Below are positions 1 through 8,654 of a DNA stretch of 64,000 bases, one piece after another. Within the stretch, counting starts at the first letter, position 1. Every line of letters starts with the position of its first letter. Under the pieces are notes generated by a model, which searched no databases, was not told the DNA's origin, and was given only the letters and a program-made list of their open reading frames with translations. The stretch is from SB15 sp964639245 (GTDB lineage: Bacteria; Chloroflexota; Anaerolineae; Aggregatilineales; J027): positions 124,001 through 188,000 of the forward strand of contig CAZXCU010000008.1 in the NCBI GenBank assembly GCA_964639245.1. The letters are read 5' to 3'. Made by a program: the position numbers and the translations under genes.

Positions 1-3000
1 ATTATTTTAGTCTCGGATGGCACAGGCAATTTAGAACAAGCCCAACCGATTGTAGAAGAAGTTCGCAACCGCAATATTAATTTAGTGAGCGTGGGCGTGG
101 GTGATACGGTTGACCGTGCCTTCATGACCGCGCTAGCAACCACGAACTTTGTCCCCCTTGCCAGCATGATTGAACTGCCCGACATGCTGCAAAATCTGAC
201 CTTGCAAACAGCACGAAATGTTGTGGTGAGCGATTTTGAACTGGCTTACAGTTTTGACGCTGCCGATTATGAACTGGTCTCTGCTTTTGCGGAGGGTGGG
301 ACGGTCAATGGCAGCGAAATCGCATGGCAAATGGGCGATGTGCGCGAAGGACAGGTGATGGATTTTCCGGTGGTGCTGCGTGCAAAACGTGCCACTGGCA
401 GCGAAGCCGGCAACGTACAGGTTTCGTATGCGTGCAGCCAGGATAACAGCCTATCCGTGGCAGATCAGGTGCCTGTCCCTACGCTGGCAGGCCAACCCCG
501 ACTCGGCAGCCTGACCACTGCCCGACAGGGGGTGCTGTCCCCGAAAAAATCCTCCGGCGCGGGGGTGCTGCGTCCATTTAGCCAGAATGTCTGGGCGGTG
601 GAAGCACAGGGCAGCGAGATGATTTCGATTATCACGGGCGGGACAGACTCTCCCCCGATTGCGGTGCTGTCCGACGCGGAACCCCTCTACACGCTCGATA
701 ATTTCGACGGGTCAGGCCGCCGTTTGAACGTGTTTTATCTGGCGGAAGACACACCGCGCTGGTTGTATCTGCAAAGTGCCAATCTCGACTCCAGTGGGCA
801 GTATGAAGTGTCGGTGGAAATGGGCGCAGTAGAAGGCACACTGGCAACGCTGGAGGTTGACGGCGCGAGATTGGATGATAAACAGGAGAAAAACCAAGGA
901 CGGCTCTATGCGCTGGCAGCCAACCCCGGCGATATTTTAACCTTCCGTTACGCGGGCGCGGCGCTGGATATTCCCTTCCGGGTGTTCAGCATGAACGGGC
1001 AACCTTCGATTGAATTGTATAGCCGCTATGATACGCTGCTGGGGCAGTGGGTCAGTGTGCAGGCGTTGCAGGGCAGCGCTCCCTATCGCGTGGTGGTGAA
1101 ATCCGATGAAGCCTATGCCATCGAAGCGGCCTCCGGTGACACAATTACCAACCCCAGTGGTCGGTTGTCGCTCGGTGAATCGCTGGCGCAGCCTGTGTTG
1201 AATGACAACCCTATTGTGGTCAGTTATGAATTGGAAGTGACCGAACCGAGACGGATTGGATTGCTCATTTCAGGCGAGGCGAGCGCCCCGACTCTGCTGA
1301 ATGTCAAAAATCAACGCTTGGATGCGCTTGAACAGATTCAGGTTAATACGCTCAAGGTGAACAGCTTTGACCTTGACGCGGGCAACTATACAGTTTATCT
1401 GGAAGTGAGTGGCAATTTCGCGGTGGATGTCACCACCATTGAAGGCAATCTTGCCGACGCGGTAGGCGATTTTAAAGGGTCGCTGATTCTGGACAAACCG
1501 CAGGAAGATGCTTTTGAAGATGAAACCCCCTTGGGGATTTACAGCCTTTCGCCCGGCACCGGCAAACCCCTGTTTGAAGGCGATACCCTGACGATTTTTA
1601 TGAATGGGGTGGACAATGCCGGACGGAACACCGTTTTTATTCGCAGCGCAGACAATGTACCGTCGGAAATCACGCTCGATTACACCCAACCCACCGAATC
1701 ATTGTATATCAGCGTGCATGAGCTACGCGGCGAACCGCCCTATCAGGTCGTGATTAGCGGGCAGGACAGCTACACCGTCACCCCGGTACGCGGCGATTTG
1801 CTCAGTAGCGACAAAGGCTCCCTTGTTGTAGGACAAAATAGCAACGACAGCAGCCCATCACCCCAATTTTTAACCTATACCCTTGCGCCCGAATTGGGCA
1901 AACAACTGGTCGAAGGCGATATCGTCACGGTCAGTTTTACCAACCGGGGCAACGATGATACCCCGTTTGAACTCCCCCTCTTAAAAGATGCAGGCGGGAA
2001 TGGGATGCCCTTCATCAATGCCTTTTTGGTCGGGCGGCGTTTTGTGGGTGCGTTTGAACTGATGGGCAAAGCGCCTTACCGTCTGGAAATCCCGAATGTA
2101 GGGGCATATTCGGTGGGCTTGGACATCGGCAATACGATTGTGGCGGAGGAAGGCGAACTTAAATTTGATGATGAATGGGCGCGTACCACCGAAGGGCCGC
2201 AAATTGTTGAATATACCATTGAGGGCAAAAACAAGGATGTTTTCACCCTGACTTTGCGTGACCCACGCGGCGCGATTGACAGTGGCAGCGATTTTCAACT
2301 CAAATTGTTTAATTCGGCGGGGGAAATCATTGCTCCTGAAGTCAATTTCATCGGGTCGGGAACAATTAAAGCGGTGTTTACCCTGCCCGCCGACGACACC
2401 TACAAAGCCACCTTTAATTTTGATGGGACGTATATTATCGGGCTGGTCGAAGGCGATGAGGTCACGGTGGACAAGGGCGTGTTCTTTTTAGGGGACGCGG
2501 AAATCACCGAAATTGAGGAGGAAGAAGAGGGCAAAGTCCTCATTTATACCCTGCAAATTGACACGCCGATGGAGTTGACCATCTTTCAGCGCGGGGCGGG
2601 TCTGGTGCTGTATGACCCGGACAATGACACCCTCAGCCCCAAGAATTTCCTCTTCACCTATGCCAGCCGTCAATTTTTAGGCACTGCCAATATTTATGAG
2701 GTAGAAAAAATCGGGCAGTACCGCCTCTTGGTCTCCGCGCAAGGCTTCTTTACCCTCTCCATTGTTCCCGAAAATACGATTACCGTGGACAAAGGCAATG
2801 TGTATTTTGGCGTGACAGAAACAGACCAATTGGAAGAGGATATTCGGTTTGCCAAGTACACCATCAACGCACAGGAAGGCGAAACGGTGTCGGTGCAGTT
2901 CAGCATGGAAAATGTCCAACGGGCGCGGCGCTTTTTAAACCAGAATACCGTCATCATGCTGGATGCCGAAGGCACACCGATTAGCATTGACTATCGGGTG

Positions 3001-6000
3001 ACGGATGAGGGTTATCGCTTTTTGGCGTATGAATTGGTTGGGCCTGCGCCCTATACGCTCCTCATTCAACCGCAGCGCTTGGGCGTAGACTTTTTTAACG
3101 GGTCAGAACCCCATGCCCCCTATGTTTTAACCGTGACACAGGGAAATACCGTGCGCGTCCTTAAAGGGGCGGCGCAATCAGAAAATGTGGGCGAAATCAA
3201 AGAGGAAGACGGGCGGCGCACGGCGGTTTATGACTTTACCGCCAACGAACCGATGGATTTAACGCTCGAACTCATCACCGATGAAGCGGCGGATGCCAAC
3301 AGCTTGCGGGTGGTGGATGCCAACGGTGAACGGGTGCCCTTAGAAGCAGTGGGGTTCAATTCATCGGATGACGTGCTGGAATTGTATCGTTTGCCGGCGG
3401 CGGGCGCGTATACCCTTGAATTTGAGGTGACGGGCGAATACACGCTCAATTTGTACACCGGCGATGCTCAAACTGTCGATTTTGGCACCGTGCAAATCAA
3501 CCCGCGTGACCCGGTGTTGACTCAAGCCGTTGACCGGGACGGCAACCCCGAAGTGGATGACGCGGGCAACCCGGTTTTTGAAGACTACATCCCCTTAGTG
3601 GCGACGAATGAGCTGACGGGCAATCAAATTGTGGCTTACTATACGATTGATGCGCCAGAGGGCGAAGTGGTCAGTGTGCTGGTGGATGTACCGGATGGCA
3701 CACGGATTACCTTACGCGATGCCAATCAAACCCTTGTGCCAATTCTGGATACCTCGGCGGATTCGCGGTTAGGCACAATTGTCGTGTATCAACTTTTAGG
3801 GACACCGCCTTATCGTTTGCGTCTGGAGAATCTGGGGCGCGGCGAACATACCGTGCGGGTGGATGCGGGCAATGTCCTCGTCGCCGAATTGGGGGTGCTG
3901 CCCTTGAATCCCGAAAATCCTGACTTGCAACCTGTCCTAGATTCGCAGGGACAGCCCGAAGTGGATGATGCAGGCAACCCCGTTTTTGAGGAATATGTCC
4001 CGATTATCACGGAAGCGGAACTTGAAACACCCGCATTGGTGGCAAATTACACGATTGATTCTCCGCCCGGCTCGGTGGTGACACTGCAACTTGACCAGTC
4101 TGGCAATGATAGCCCTGACCCGTTTGTGCTGAATGGCGATTTTGAATTGCTGCGCCCGCGTGATTCCGTCGCAGACGGCGGTTCGATTACCCAGGTGTAT
4201 GAATTGGTCGGTCAACCCCCGTACAGGGTGCTGTTCGTTCCCAACCGCCAATATACGGTTACGTTGACACAGGGCGATAAATTGGTAGCGGCAGGAGATG
4301 TGCTGCCCATCGGGATTTTAGACGAACCGTTTAGCCGTGAAATCAGCTTGCCCGCCCGCATCGCTGAACACACGATTGAGGTGGAAGCGGGGCGCTTGGT
4401 GACGGTGCAAATCCAGAGCGGGCGAAGTTCTGTTCCTATGGATTTAGTCGATGCCAACGGCGATTTGCTCCGCCCTGAAATTCGCTTTTTTGAAGAGGGT
4501 AATAATGTCGCGGTGTACCTCACCAGTGGAGTCGCGCCCTATACCTTGCGGCTGGTGCCGGACGGTGAATACGAAATTACCACCGTTACCAGCAATTTAG
4601 TTCGTGTAGATTTGGGCTTCATCCAATTTGATGCGGAAACCACAGGCGAACTAGAAGCCCCTGCGCGGGTGGCGACGTATGAAGTGGATGCCAAACGGGA
4701 TGAAATTGTTACCGTCTATTTGCAGGATAACCGCCAGCCCACCTTCGGCGAATTCCGTGATGCCAATGGGCGGTTGTGGCAGCCCGAACTGGCGATTATT
4801 CAGGACAATGGCCTGTTTGCGATTTATGAGTTGGGTGGGCCGCCGCCGTACCAACTGACTTTTTCAACGACAGGCGAATACAACATACAGGTGTTTGAAA
4901 CGAATGTCCTGCGGTCAGACATGGGCGACGTTCCCTTCGGGGAAGATATTGAAGGCGAACTAGAAGCCCCCGCCCGCACTGCCGTTTATACGATTCCTGC
5001 CGAACCGGGCGAACTTGTCACCATTGCGCTGCAAATTGGGCGTGACCCCGGCGGATGGTTGCTGTATGATGCCGATGACAATGTATTAGACCCTCTGCAA
5101 GTGATTATCAAGGAAGATACAACTTTTGGCATTTACACAATGGCAGGCAATCCGCCCTACACGCTCGAATTTAATGCCGATGGGAATTACACCCTCAATG
5201 TTAGCCGCGACAATGCGCTGGTGGCGGAGTTGGGAACGCTGACCTTTAATGAAGAAACCGATGTTGAATTGGTGTTCCCGCAAGAAATTGTCATCTACGA
5301 ACTTGACCGCCCCGCCGGACAGGTGGTGAGCATTGCGGTAGGCGAAGAAGACCAACAGGACTTCAAACTGACAGACGCGGAGAGTAACGAACTCAAGCCG
5401 GATGCCGAAATTATCAAAAACCGCACTACCTACCGCGTGTATACCTTGGCGGGTGCTGCCCCCTATACGATTTCGTTTACTGCCCTGACCGAGCGATTCT
5501 CAATGACCGTCAGTGATGGCAATGTGCTACGGGCGGATCAGGGGGTGATTCGCTTCGGGAACAGCGCCACTGCACAGTTGGAAGAACCCCAAGAAGCCGC
5601 GATTTATATTATTGATGGCGTGCCAAATCAGATTATCAGCGTGAGTTTGACCGATAGAAACCGTCCGCTTTCCGGCGAGTTGATTGACAGTAGTGGCAAG
5701 GAAGTGCTGCCGTTTGGACAGGCGATTATCAATAACCGCGATTACCGCACCTTTGTTCTCTCCGGCACACCGCCCTATCGGTATGTGTTTTTCCCCGAAG
5801 GGCGCTATACCCTTCAGCTTGAGGAAGGCAATATTTTCCGTACCGATTTTGGGGTAGTGCCGTTCGGGTCAGAAATTACCAATCGCTTGGTTGCGCCTGC
5901 CCGTACCGCCGCATATACCATCAACACCGAATCCGACCAGATTATCAGCGTTACGATTGCCAGTCGGGGGCGCGAATTTGTCATTCCCGAACTGCTCAAC

Positions 6001-6213
6001 ACAGAAGGCGAAACGCTTGTCCCGCTTGCCGAAGTCTACGAAGGGACAAATACCTACACGGGCGTTTACTTGTTGACGGGTTCAGCACCTTATACACTCT
6101 CCTTTGAGACCACCGACCAGTATACCTTCTCGCTGGCACGCGAAAATGTGACCGAAGTGGAGCTAGACCCCATCGGGCCAGAAGCGCCGGTCATCGAAAC
6201 GGAAGATGATTAA
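1..6213 (+). CDS. Giant VWA protein with tandem PPC-like beta repeats (5' end outside window)
   Basis: The open frame runs from base 1 (GTG at 85 is internal), so the gene begins upstream; 2070 residues are visible. Residues 1-50 read as the end of a von Willebrand A domain (VSDGTGN, then a VSVGVGDTV strand); the MIDAS half would lie outside the window. The rest is about 15 degenerate repeats of roughly 115-130 residues. Each carries a PPYxLxF...GxYTLxV block, an N-x-L-x-x-D/E-x-G turn, an APAR/xAxYxI strand and a Q/E-xVxVxL strand, which is the pattern of pre-peptidase C-terminal (PPC) beta modules. The late repeats (from about residue 1450) are the most regular. No C-terminal membrane anchor is visible; it ends in an acidic tail (PVIETEDD). 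Probably an extracellular, calcium- or ligand-binding surface or secreted protein. The VWA and repeat assignments are good; the function is unknown. Confidence 0.85.
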   Translation: MILVSDGTGNLEQAQPIVEEVRNRNINLVSVGVGDTVDRAFMTALATTNFVPLASMIELPDMLQNLTLQTARNVVVSDFELAYSFDAADYELVSAFAEGGTVNGSEIAWQMGDVREGQVMDFPVVLRAKRATGSEAGNVQVSYACSQDNSLSVADQVPVPTLAGQPRLGSLTTARQGVLSPKKSSGAGVLRPFSQNVWAVEAQGSEMISIITGGTDSPPIAVLSDAEPLYTLDNFDGSGRRLNVFYLAEDTPRWLYLQSANLDSSGQYEVSVEMGAVEGTLATLEVDGARLDDKQEKNQGRLYALAANPGDILTFRYAGAALDIPFRVFSMNGQPSIELYSRYDTLLGQWVSVQALQGSAPYRVVVKSDEAYAIEAASGDTITNPSGRLSLGESLAQPVLNDNPIVVSYELEVTEPRRIGLLISGEASAPTLLNVKNQRLDALEQIQVNTLKVNSFDLDAGNYTVYLEVSGNFAVDVTTIEGNLADAVGDFKGSLILDKPQEDAFEDETPLGIYSLSPGTGKPLFEGDTLTIFMNGVDNAGRNTVFIRSADNVPSEITLDYTQPTESLYISVHELRGEPPYQVVISGQDSYTVTPVRGDLLSSDKGSLVVGQNSNDSSPSPQFLTYTLAPELGKQLVEGDIVTVSFTNRGNDDTPFELPLLKDAGGNGMPFINAFLVGRRFVGAFELMGKAPYRLEIPNVGAYSVGLDIGNTIVAEEGELKFDDEWARTTEGPQIVEYTIEGKNKDVFTLTLRDPRGAIDSGSDFQLKLFNSAGEIIAPEVNFIGSGTIKAVFTLPADDTYKATFNFDGTYIIGLVEGDEVTVDKGVFFLGDAEITEIEEEEEGKVLIYTLQIDTPMELTIFQRGAGLVLYDPDNDTLSPKNFLFTYASRQFLGTANIYEVEKIGQYRLLVSAQGFFTLSIVPENTITVDKGNVYFGVTETDQLEEDIRFAKYTINAQEGETVSVQFSMENVQRARRFLNQNTVIMLDAEGTPISIDYRVTDEGYRFLAYELVGPAPYTLLIQPQRLGVDFFNGSEPHAPYVLTVTQGNTVRVLKGAAQSENVGEIKEEDGRRTAVYDFTANEPMDLTLELITDEAADANSLRVVDANGERVPLEAVGFNSSDDVLELYRLPAAGAYTLEFEVTGEYTLNLYTGDAQTVDFGTVQINPRDPVLTQAVDRDGNPEVDDAGNPVFEDYIPLVATNELTGNQIVAYYTIDAPEGEVVSVLVDVPDGTRITLRDANQTLVPILDTSADSRLGTIVVYQLLGTPPYRLRLENLGRGEHTVRVDAGNVLVAELGVLPLNPENPDLQPVLDSQGQPEVDDAGNPVFEEYVPIITEAELETPALVANYTIDSPPGSVVTLQLDQSGNDSPDPFVLNGDFELLRPRDSVADGGSITQVYELVGQPPYRVLFVPNRQYTVTLTQGDKLVAAGDVLPIGILDEPFSREISLPARIAEHTIEVEAGRLVTVQIQSGRSSVPMDLVDANGDLLRPEIRFFEEGNNVAVYLTSGVAPYTLRLVPDGEYEITTVTSNLVRVDLGFIQFDAETTGELEAPARVATYEVDAKRDEIVTVYLQDNRQPTFGEFRDANGRLWQPELAIIQDNGLFAIYELGGPPPYQLTFSTTGEYNIQVFETNVLRSDMGDVPFGEDIEGELEAPARTAVYTIPAEPGELVTIALQIGRDPGGWLLYDADDNVLDPLQVIIKEDTTFGIYTMAGNPPYTLEFNADGNYTLNVSRDNALVAELGTLTFNEETDVELVFPQEIVIYELDRPAGQVVSIAVGEEDQQDFKLTDAESNELKPDAEIIKNRTTYRVYTLAGAAPYTISFTALTERFSMTVSDGNVLRADQGVIRFGNSATAQLEEPQEAAIYIIDGVPNQIISVSLTDRNRPLSGELIDSSGKEVLPFGQAIINNRDYRTFVLSGTPPYRYVFFPEGRYTLQLEEGNIFRTDFGVVPFGSEITNRLVAPARTAAYTINTESDQIISVTIASRGREFVIPELLNTEGETLVPLAEVYEGTNTYTGVYLLTGSAPYTLSFETTDQYTFSLARENVTEVELDPIGPEAPVIETEDD

Positions 6214-6222
6214 TCTTCCGGG

Positions 6223-6256
6223 ATCCCCCTTCGAGAAATCGGCGGGGGATTTTTTA
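6223..6256 (+). terminator. Intrinsic terminator of the giant VWA gene
   Basis: Ten bases after the stop codon: stem ATCCCCC (6223-6229) pairs with GGGGGAT (6244-6250), a 14-nt loop, then a T-rich tract (TTTTTATT). Confidence 0.75.
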
Positions 6257-6290
6257 TTCGGCGGGCGGAGCATCAATCCGCGTATTTAAG

Positions 6291-6464
6291 TGCTGTATCC
6301 GATCAATTAGTTCAGAGGGTGGGTTACAGATGTTTTACATCTTTCTTCTTTGGAGACCCGCCCCTACCGAAAAGCCGATTTATTAGGTGAAAATTCTGTA
6401 GGGGTAGGTGCTAAGGACGCGCCGTCCGTCACCTACCCTCTGAAATTACTTACCGGATGAAGTA
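6291..6464 (-). repeat. MITE-like palindromic element, type 1, copy A, with 5-bp target duplication
   Basis: This 174-bp non-coding unit has imperfect terminal inverted repeats of about 40 bp. It is flanked by TTAAG on both sides (6286-6290 and 6465-6469), which looks like a target-site duplication. Read on the minus strand it matches copy B at 52088-52254: outer TIR with a TCCGGTAAGTAATTTCAGAG block, a GGTAGGTG...CACCTACCCCTAC hairpin, a short spacer, then a second GTAGGGGC.GGT hairpin. The innermost stems differ between copies while the frame is conserved. There is no coding capacity, so it would need a transposase in trans. The region 6214-6603 holds no gene apart from this and the type 2 unit next to it. 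Confidence 0.75.
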
Positions 6465-6467
6465 TTA

Positions 6468-6540
6468 AGAGACTTTCTAAATAAAATGCCCTGATACCCG
6501 CCTTTGCAAGATAAGATTCAGGCGGTCTCTAACCCCTCTT
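6468..6540. repeat. MITE-like element, type 2, copy A
   Basis: A 73-bp unit bounded by AGAGAC (6468) and GGTCTCT (end 6540), an imperfect inverted repeat. The same boundary sequence is seen at 52258-52382 and 37681-37845. It directly abuts the type 1 element. The interior is degenerate and AT/GC mixed, with no ORF. Confidence 0.55.
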
Positions 6541-6569
6541 GACAAATCTACCGATTCCCTGTTCAATAA

Positions 6570-6585
6570 GATTGAACGTTCATTC
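6570..6585. promoter_or_regulatory. TetR operator upstream of the regulator
   Basis: The 16-mer GATTGAACGTTCATTC contains the perfect 10-bp palindrome TGAACGTTCA. Its exact reverse complement is found at 7212-7227 in front of the SDR gene. It lies just upstream of the TetR start, as expected for autorepression. Confidence 0.7.
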
Positions 6586-6603
6586 GATTTGAGACAACGC
6601 GGC

Positions 6604-7176
6604 GTGAGTAAAAATAATCTCGATAAGCGGGAGGCGATTCTCCGTGCGACATTGGATTTGGTAGCGGAACACGGCTTTCACAATACCCCGGTTTCGCTGA
6701 TTGTTAAACAGTCGGGGGTCAGCACCGGAATCGTTTATCACTACTTTGGCAGCAAAGATGAAGTGATTAAGGCGCTGTACAAGGACATTAAAACGGCTTT
6801 CGGGCAGGCGGTGGTTGCCAACTTAGATTTTTCGGCTGATTGGCGGGAATGTCTGCGGCAAATCTGGCTTAATACCTTTCATTTTTATGTGGCACACCCG
6901 AAAGAGACTTTTTTTCTGGAACAATACGACAATTCGCCCTATGCGGCGGTACAACCAATGGAAATGTCGCGGGAGTGGATGCAATTAGGCGAATTTATTC
7001 ACCGGGAAATTGCGCGGGGCAATCTCAAACCCCTGCCCTATGAGGCGTTGTATGCGTTGTCCTTGGGAGTAGCGCTTACGCTGGCAAAATACCAGATTAT
7101 GAGGCGCTTGCAATTGACTGACGTGCAGCTTTGGGAAATCGCGGAGTCGTGCTTGCGGGCAGCCTCACAGGAATAA
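6604..7176 (+). CDS. TetR/AcrR family transcriptional regulator
   Basis: A 190-residue repressor-type protein that should bind the palindrome at 6570-6585 and 7212-7227 and respond to an unknown small ligand. The N-terminal 50 residues form the TetR helix-turn-helix (REAILRATLDLVAEHGF, then SLIVKQSGVSTGIVYHYFGS), followed by an all-helical ligand domain of ordinary length. The GTG at 6604 is preferred as start; a TTG at 6589 would add five residues (LRQRG) but sits almost on the operator. The SDR gene follows after a 74-bp gap that carries the second operator, so both genes are probably co-regulated. The ligand cannot be read from the sequence. Confidence 0.85.
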   Translation: MSKNNLDKREAILRATLDLVAEHGFHNTPVSLIVKQSGVSTGIVYHYFGSKDEVIKALYKDIKTAFGQAVVANLDFSADWRECLRQIWLNTFHFYVAHPKETFFLEQYDNSPYAAVQPMEMSREWMQLGEFIHREIARGNLKPLPYEALYALSLGVALTLAKYQIMRRLQLTDVQLWEIAESCLRAASQE

Positions 7177-7211
7177 TTTTTTTGCAAAAGCAAAAATTTT
7201 TGCTAACTATT

Positions 7212-7227
7212 GAATGAACGTTCAATC
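7212..7227. promoter_or_regulatory. TetR operator upstream of the SDR gene
   Basis: GAATGAACGTTCAATC is the exact 16-bp reverse complement of the site at 6570-6585. It lies 24 bp before the ATG of the SDR gene, where bound repressor would block transcription. Confidence 0.7.
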
Positions 7228-7250
7228 GGTCACAGAAAGGAATAAACAGC

Positions 7251-8186
7251 ATGAGCAAGTGGACAGTCGAAAATATGCCCAATCAGACCGGGCGGGTGGT
7301 GGTAATTACGGGTGCGAACAGTGGTTTAGGGTTGGCAAGTGCGCTGGCCTTTGCCCGTAAAGGCGCACAGGTGATCATGGCGTGTCGCAATCCGCAAAAA
7401 GCCCAAACCGCCTATCAGGAAATCAAACAAACCGTCCCCAACAGCACCGTCGAAGTCATGGCGCTGGATTTAGGCAGTTTGGAGTCGGTGCGCCAATTTG
7501 CAGCCACTTTTAAAGCCAGATATGACCGTCTTGATATTTTGATGAACAACGCAGGCATCATGGCGATTCAACCGCGCCAAGAAACTCAAGATGGCTTCGA
7601 AGCCCAGTTTGGCACGAATCATCTGGGGCATTTTGCGCTGACAGGTCTGCTGCTGGATGTGATTTTAAACACCCCCAACAGCCGTATTGTTAACGTGAGC
7701 AGTGGATACTATCGCGGGGGCAAAATTCATTTTGAGGATGTGAACTTAAAACAGGACTACAAACGCTGGAAAGCCTACGGGCAAACCAAACTCGCCAATA
7801 TTTTGTTCACCCGCGAATTGCAGCGTCGCTTCAACCAGCTTGGTACCAAGACCATAGCCGTCGCCTGTCATCCGGGATATACCGCCACCAATTTACAGTA
7901 CGGCATTGGCGACAAAGGCATCACCCGTATCATTGTAGAGGTCATGAATGGGGTGCTGGCGCAATCGGTGGAAATGGGCGTGCTGCCCCAACTCTATGCC
8001 GCTACCGCGCCGGATGTGAACGGCAATGAATTTTTTGGGCCAGAAAAAGGGATGCGCGGGTATCCGGTGCGCGAATCACTGCTGCCTCATGCGCTGGATG
8101 ATGCCGCCGCCGCCAAATTGTGGACACTCTCCGAAAAAATGACCGGCGTGCAATATCCGATAGCGGAAACTGCGGGCGCGGCCTAA
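7251..8186 (+). CDS. Short-chain dehydrogenase/reductase (retinol dehydrogenase-like)
   Basis: A 311-residue NAD(P)-dependent oxidoreductase, cytoplasmic. Visible SDR motifs: the nucleotide-binding TGANSGLG (about residues 18-25), NNAG (about 99-102), a catalytic Ser in NVSSGYY, and the YxxxK pair in AYGQTKLAN (about 178-186). Length and the C-terminal extension fit the classical/extended group annotated as retinol dehydrogenase-like or protochlorophyllide reductase-like; the substrate is not readable. AGAAAGGA before the ATG is a good ribosome site. An operator matching that of the upstream tetR gene precedes it, so induction by a ligand of that regulator is likely. Confidence 0.88.
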   Translation: MSKWTVENMPNQTGRVVVITGANSGLGLASALAFARKGAQVIMACRNPQKAQTAYQEIKQTVPNSTVEVMALDLGSLESVRQFAATFKARYDRLDILMNNAGIMAIQPRQETQDGFEAQFGTNHLGHFALTGLLLDVILNTPNSRIVNVSSGYYRGGKIHFEDVNLKQDYKRWKAYGQTKLANILFTRELQRRFNQLGTKTIAVACHPGYTATNLQYGIGDKGITRIIVEVMNGVLAQSVEMGVLPQLYAATAPDVNGNEFFGPEKGMRGYPVRESLLPHALDDAAAAKLWTLSEKMTGVQYPIAETAGAA

Positions 8187-8207
8187 TGCGATTTTGCACC
8201 GGACAGG

Positions 8208-8654
8208 TCAAAGTCCCGCCTGTATCCTGATTTGTTCAATCAGGTGGGGGAGGGCTGATTCGACCACCGCCGAAAGCCCCTCCCCGTAGGCAAAATCCTG
8301 TCCGGTGAGGGTGAATAAATCGGCGGTGGGGTGGTATCCATAGAGCGTGTCCGCCAACCACAGCACGTGCGCTGGAGTCAGATGGTGCGAAAAAGCACTC
8401 ATTTCTGGTGCTTGCGGCAAAACATGCTGCTGTTGAATTTCCCCCACCTGACCGCTTTCCGCCGCGTCAATAAAAATGACATGCGTACAATCCGCAAGTT
8501 CGGCAGCCAATTCAACTGTCAACTGCATAACCGTCACGGCGGGGAGGGTATTGGCGAGCTGCTGCACCACTGCCCATCCAATGCCATCATCCCGCCGCAG
8601 GGGATTCCCGTAGCCAATCACAAGGAATTTGTGCTTATCCCCGTCGGATTTCAT
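8208..8654 (-). CDS. hoxW: [NiFe]-hydrogenase maturation protease
   Basis: A 148-residue endopeptidase of the HycI/HoxW family, which removes the C-terminal peptide of the hydrogenase large subunit after nickel insertion. The hallmark is at the N-terminus: GYGNPLRRDDGIG (about residues 14-26), followed by the conserved acidic residue in VIFIDAAESGQ (about 54-64), which with the first Asp contributes to nickel recognition in the family. The ATG lies inside the end of hoxH (20-bp overlap), so it is the last gene of the hox operon. Its substrate is most likely the adjacent HoxH, whose C-terminus still carries the cleavable extension. Confidence 0.9.
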   Translation of the reverse strand: MKSDGDKHKFLVIGYGNPLRRDDGIGWAVVQQLANTLPAVTVMQLTVELAAELADCTHVIFIDAAESGQVGEIQQQHVLPQAPEMSAFSHHLTPAHVLWLADTLYGYHPTADLFTLTGQDFAYGEGLSAVVESALPHLIEQIRIQAGL

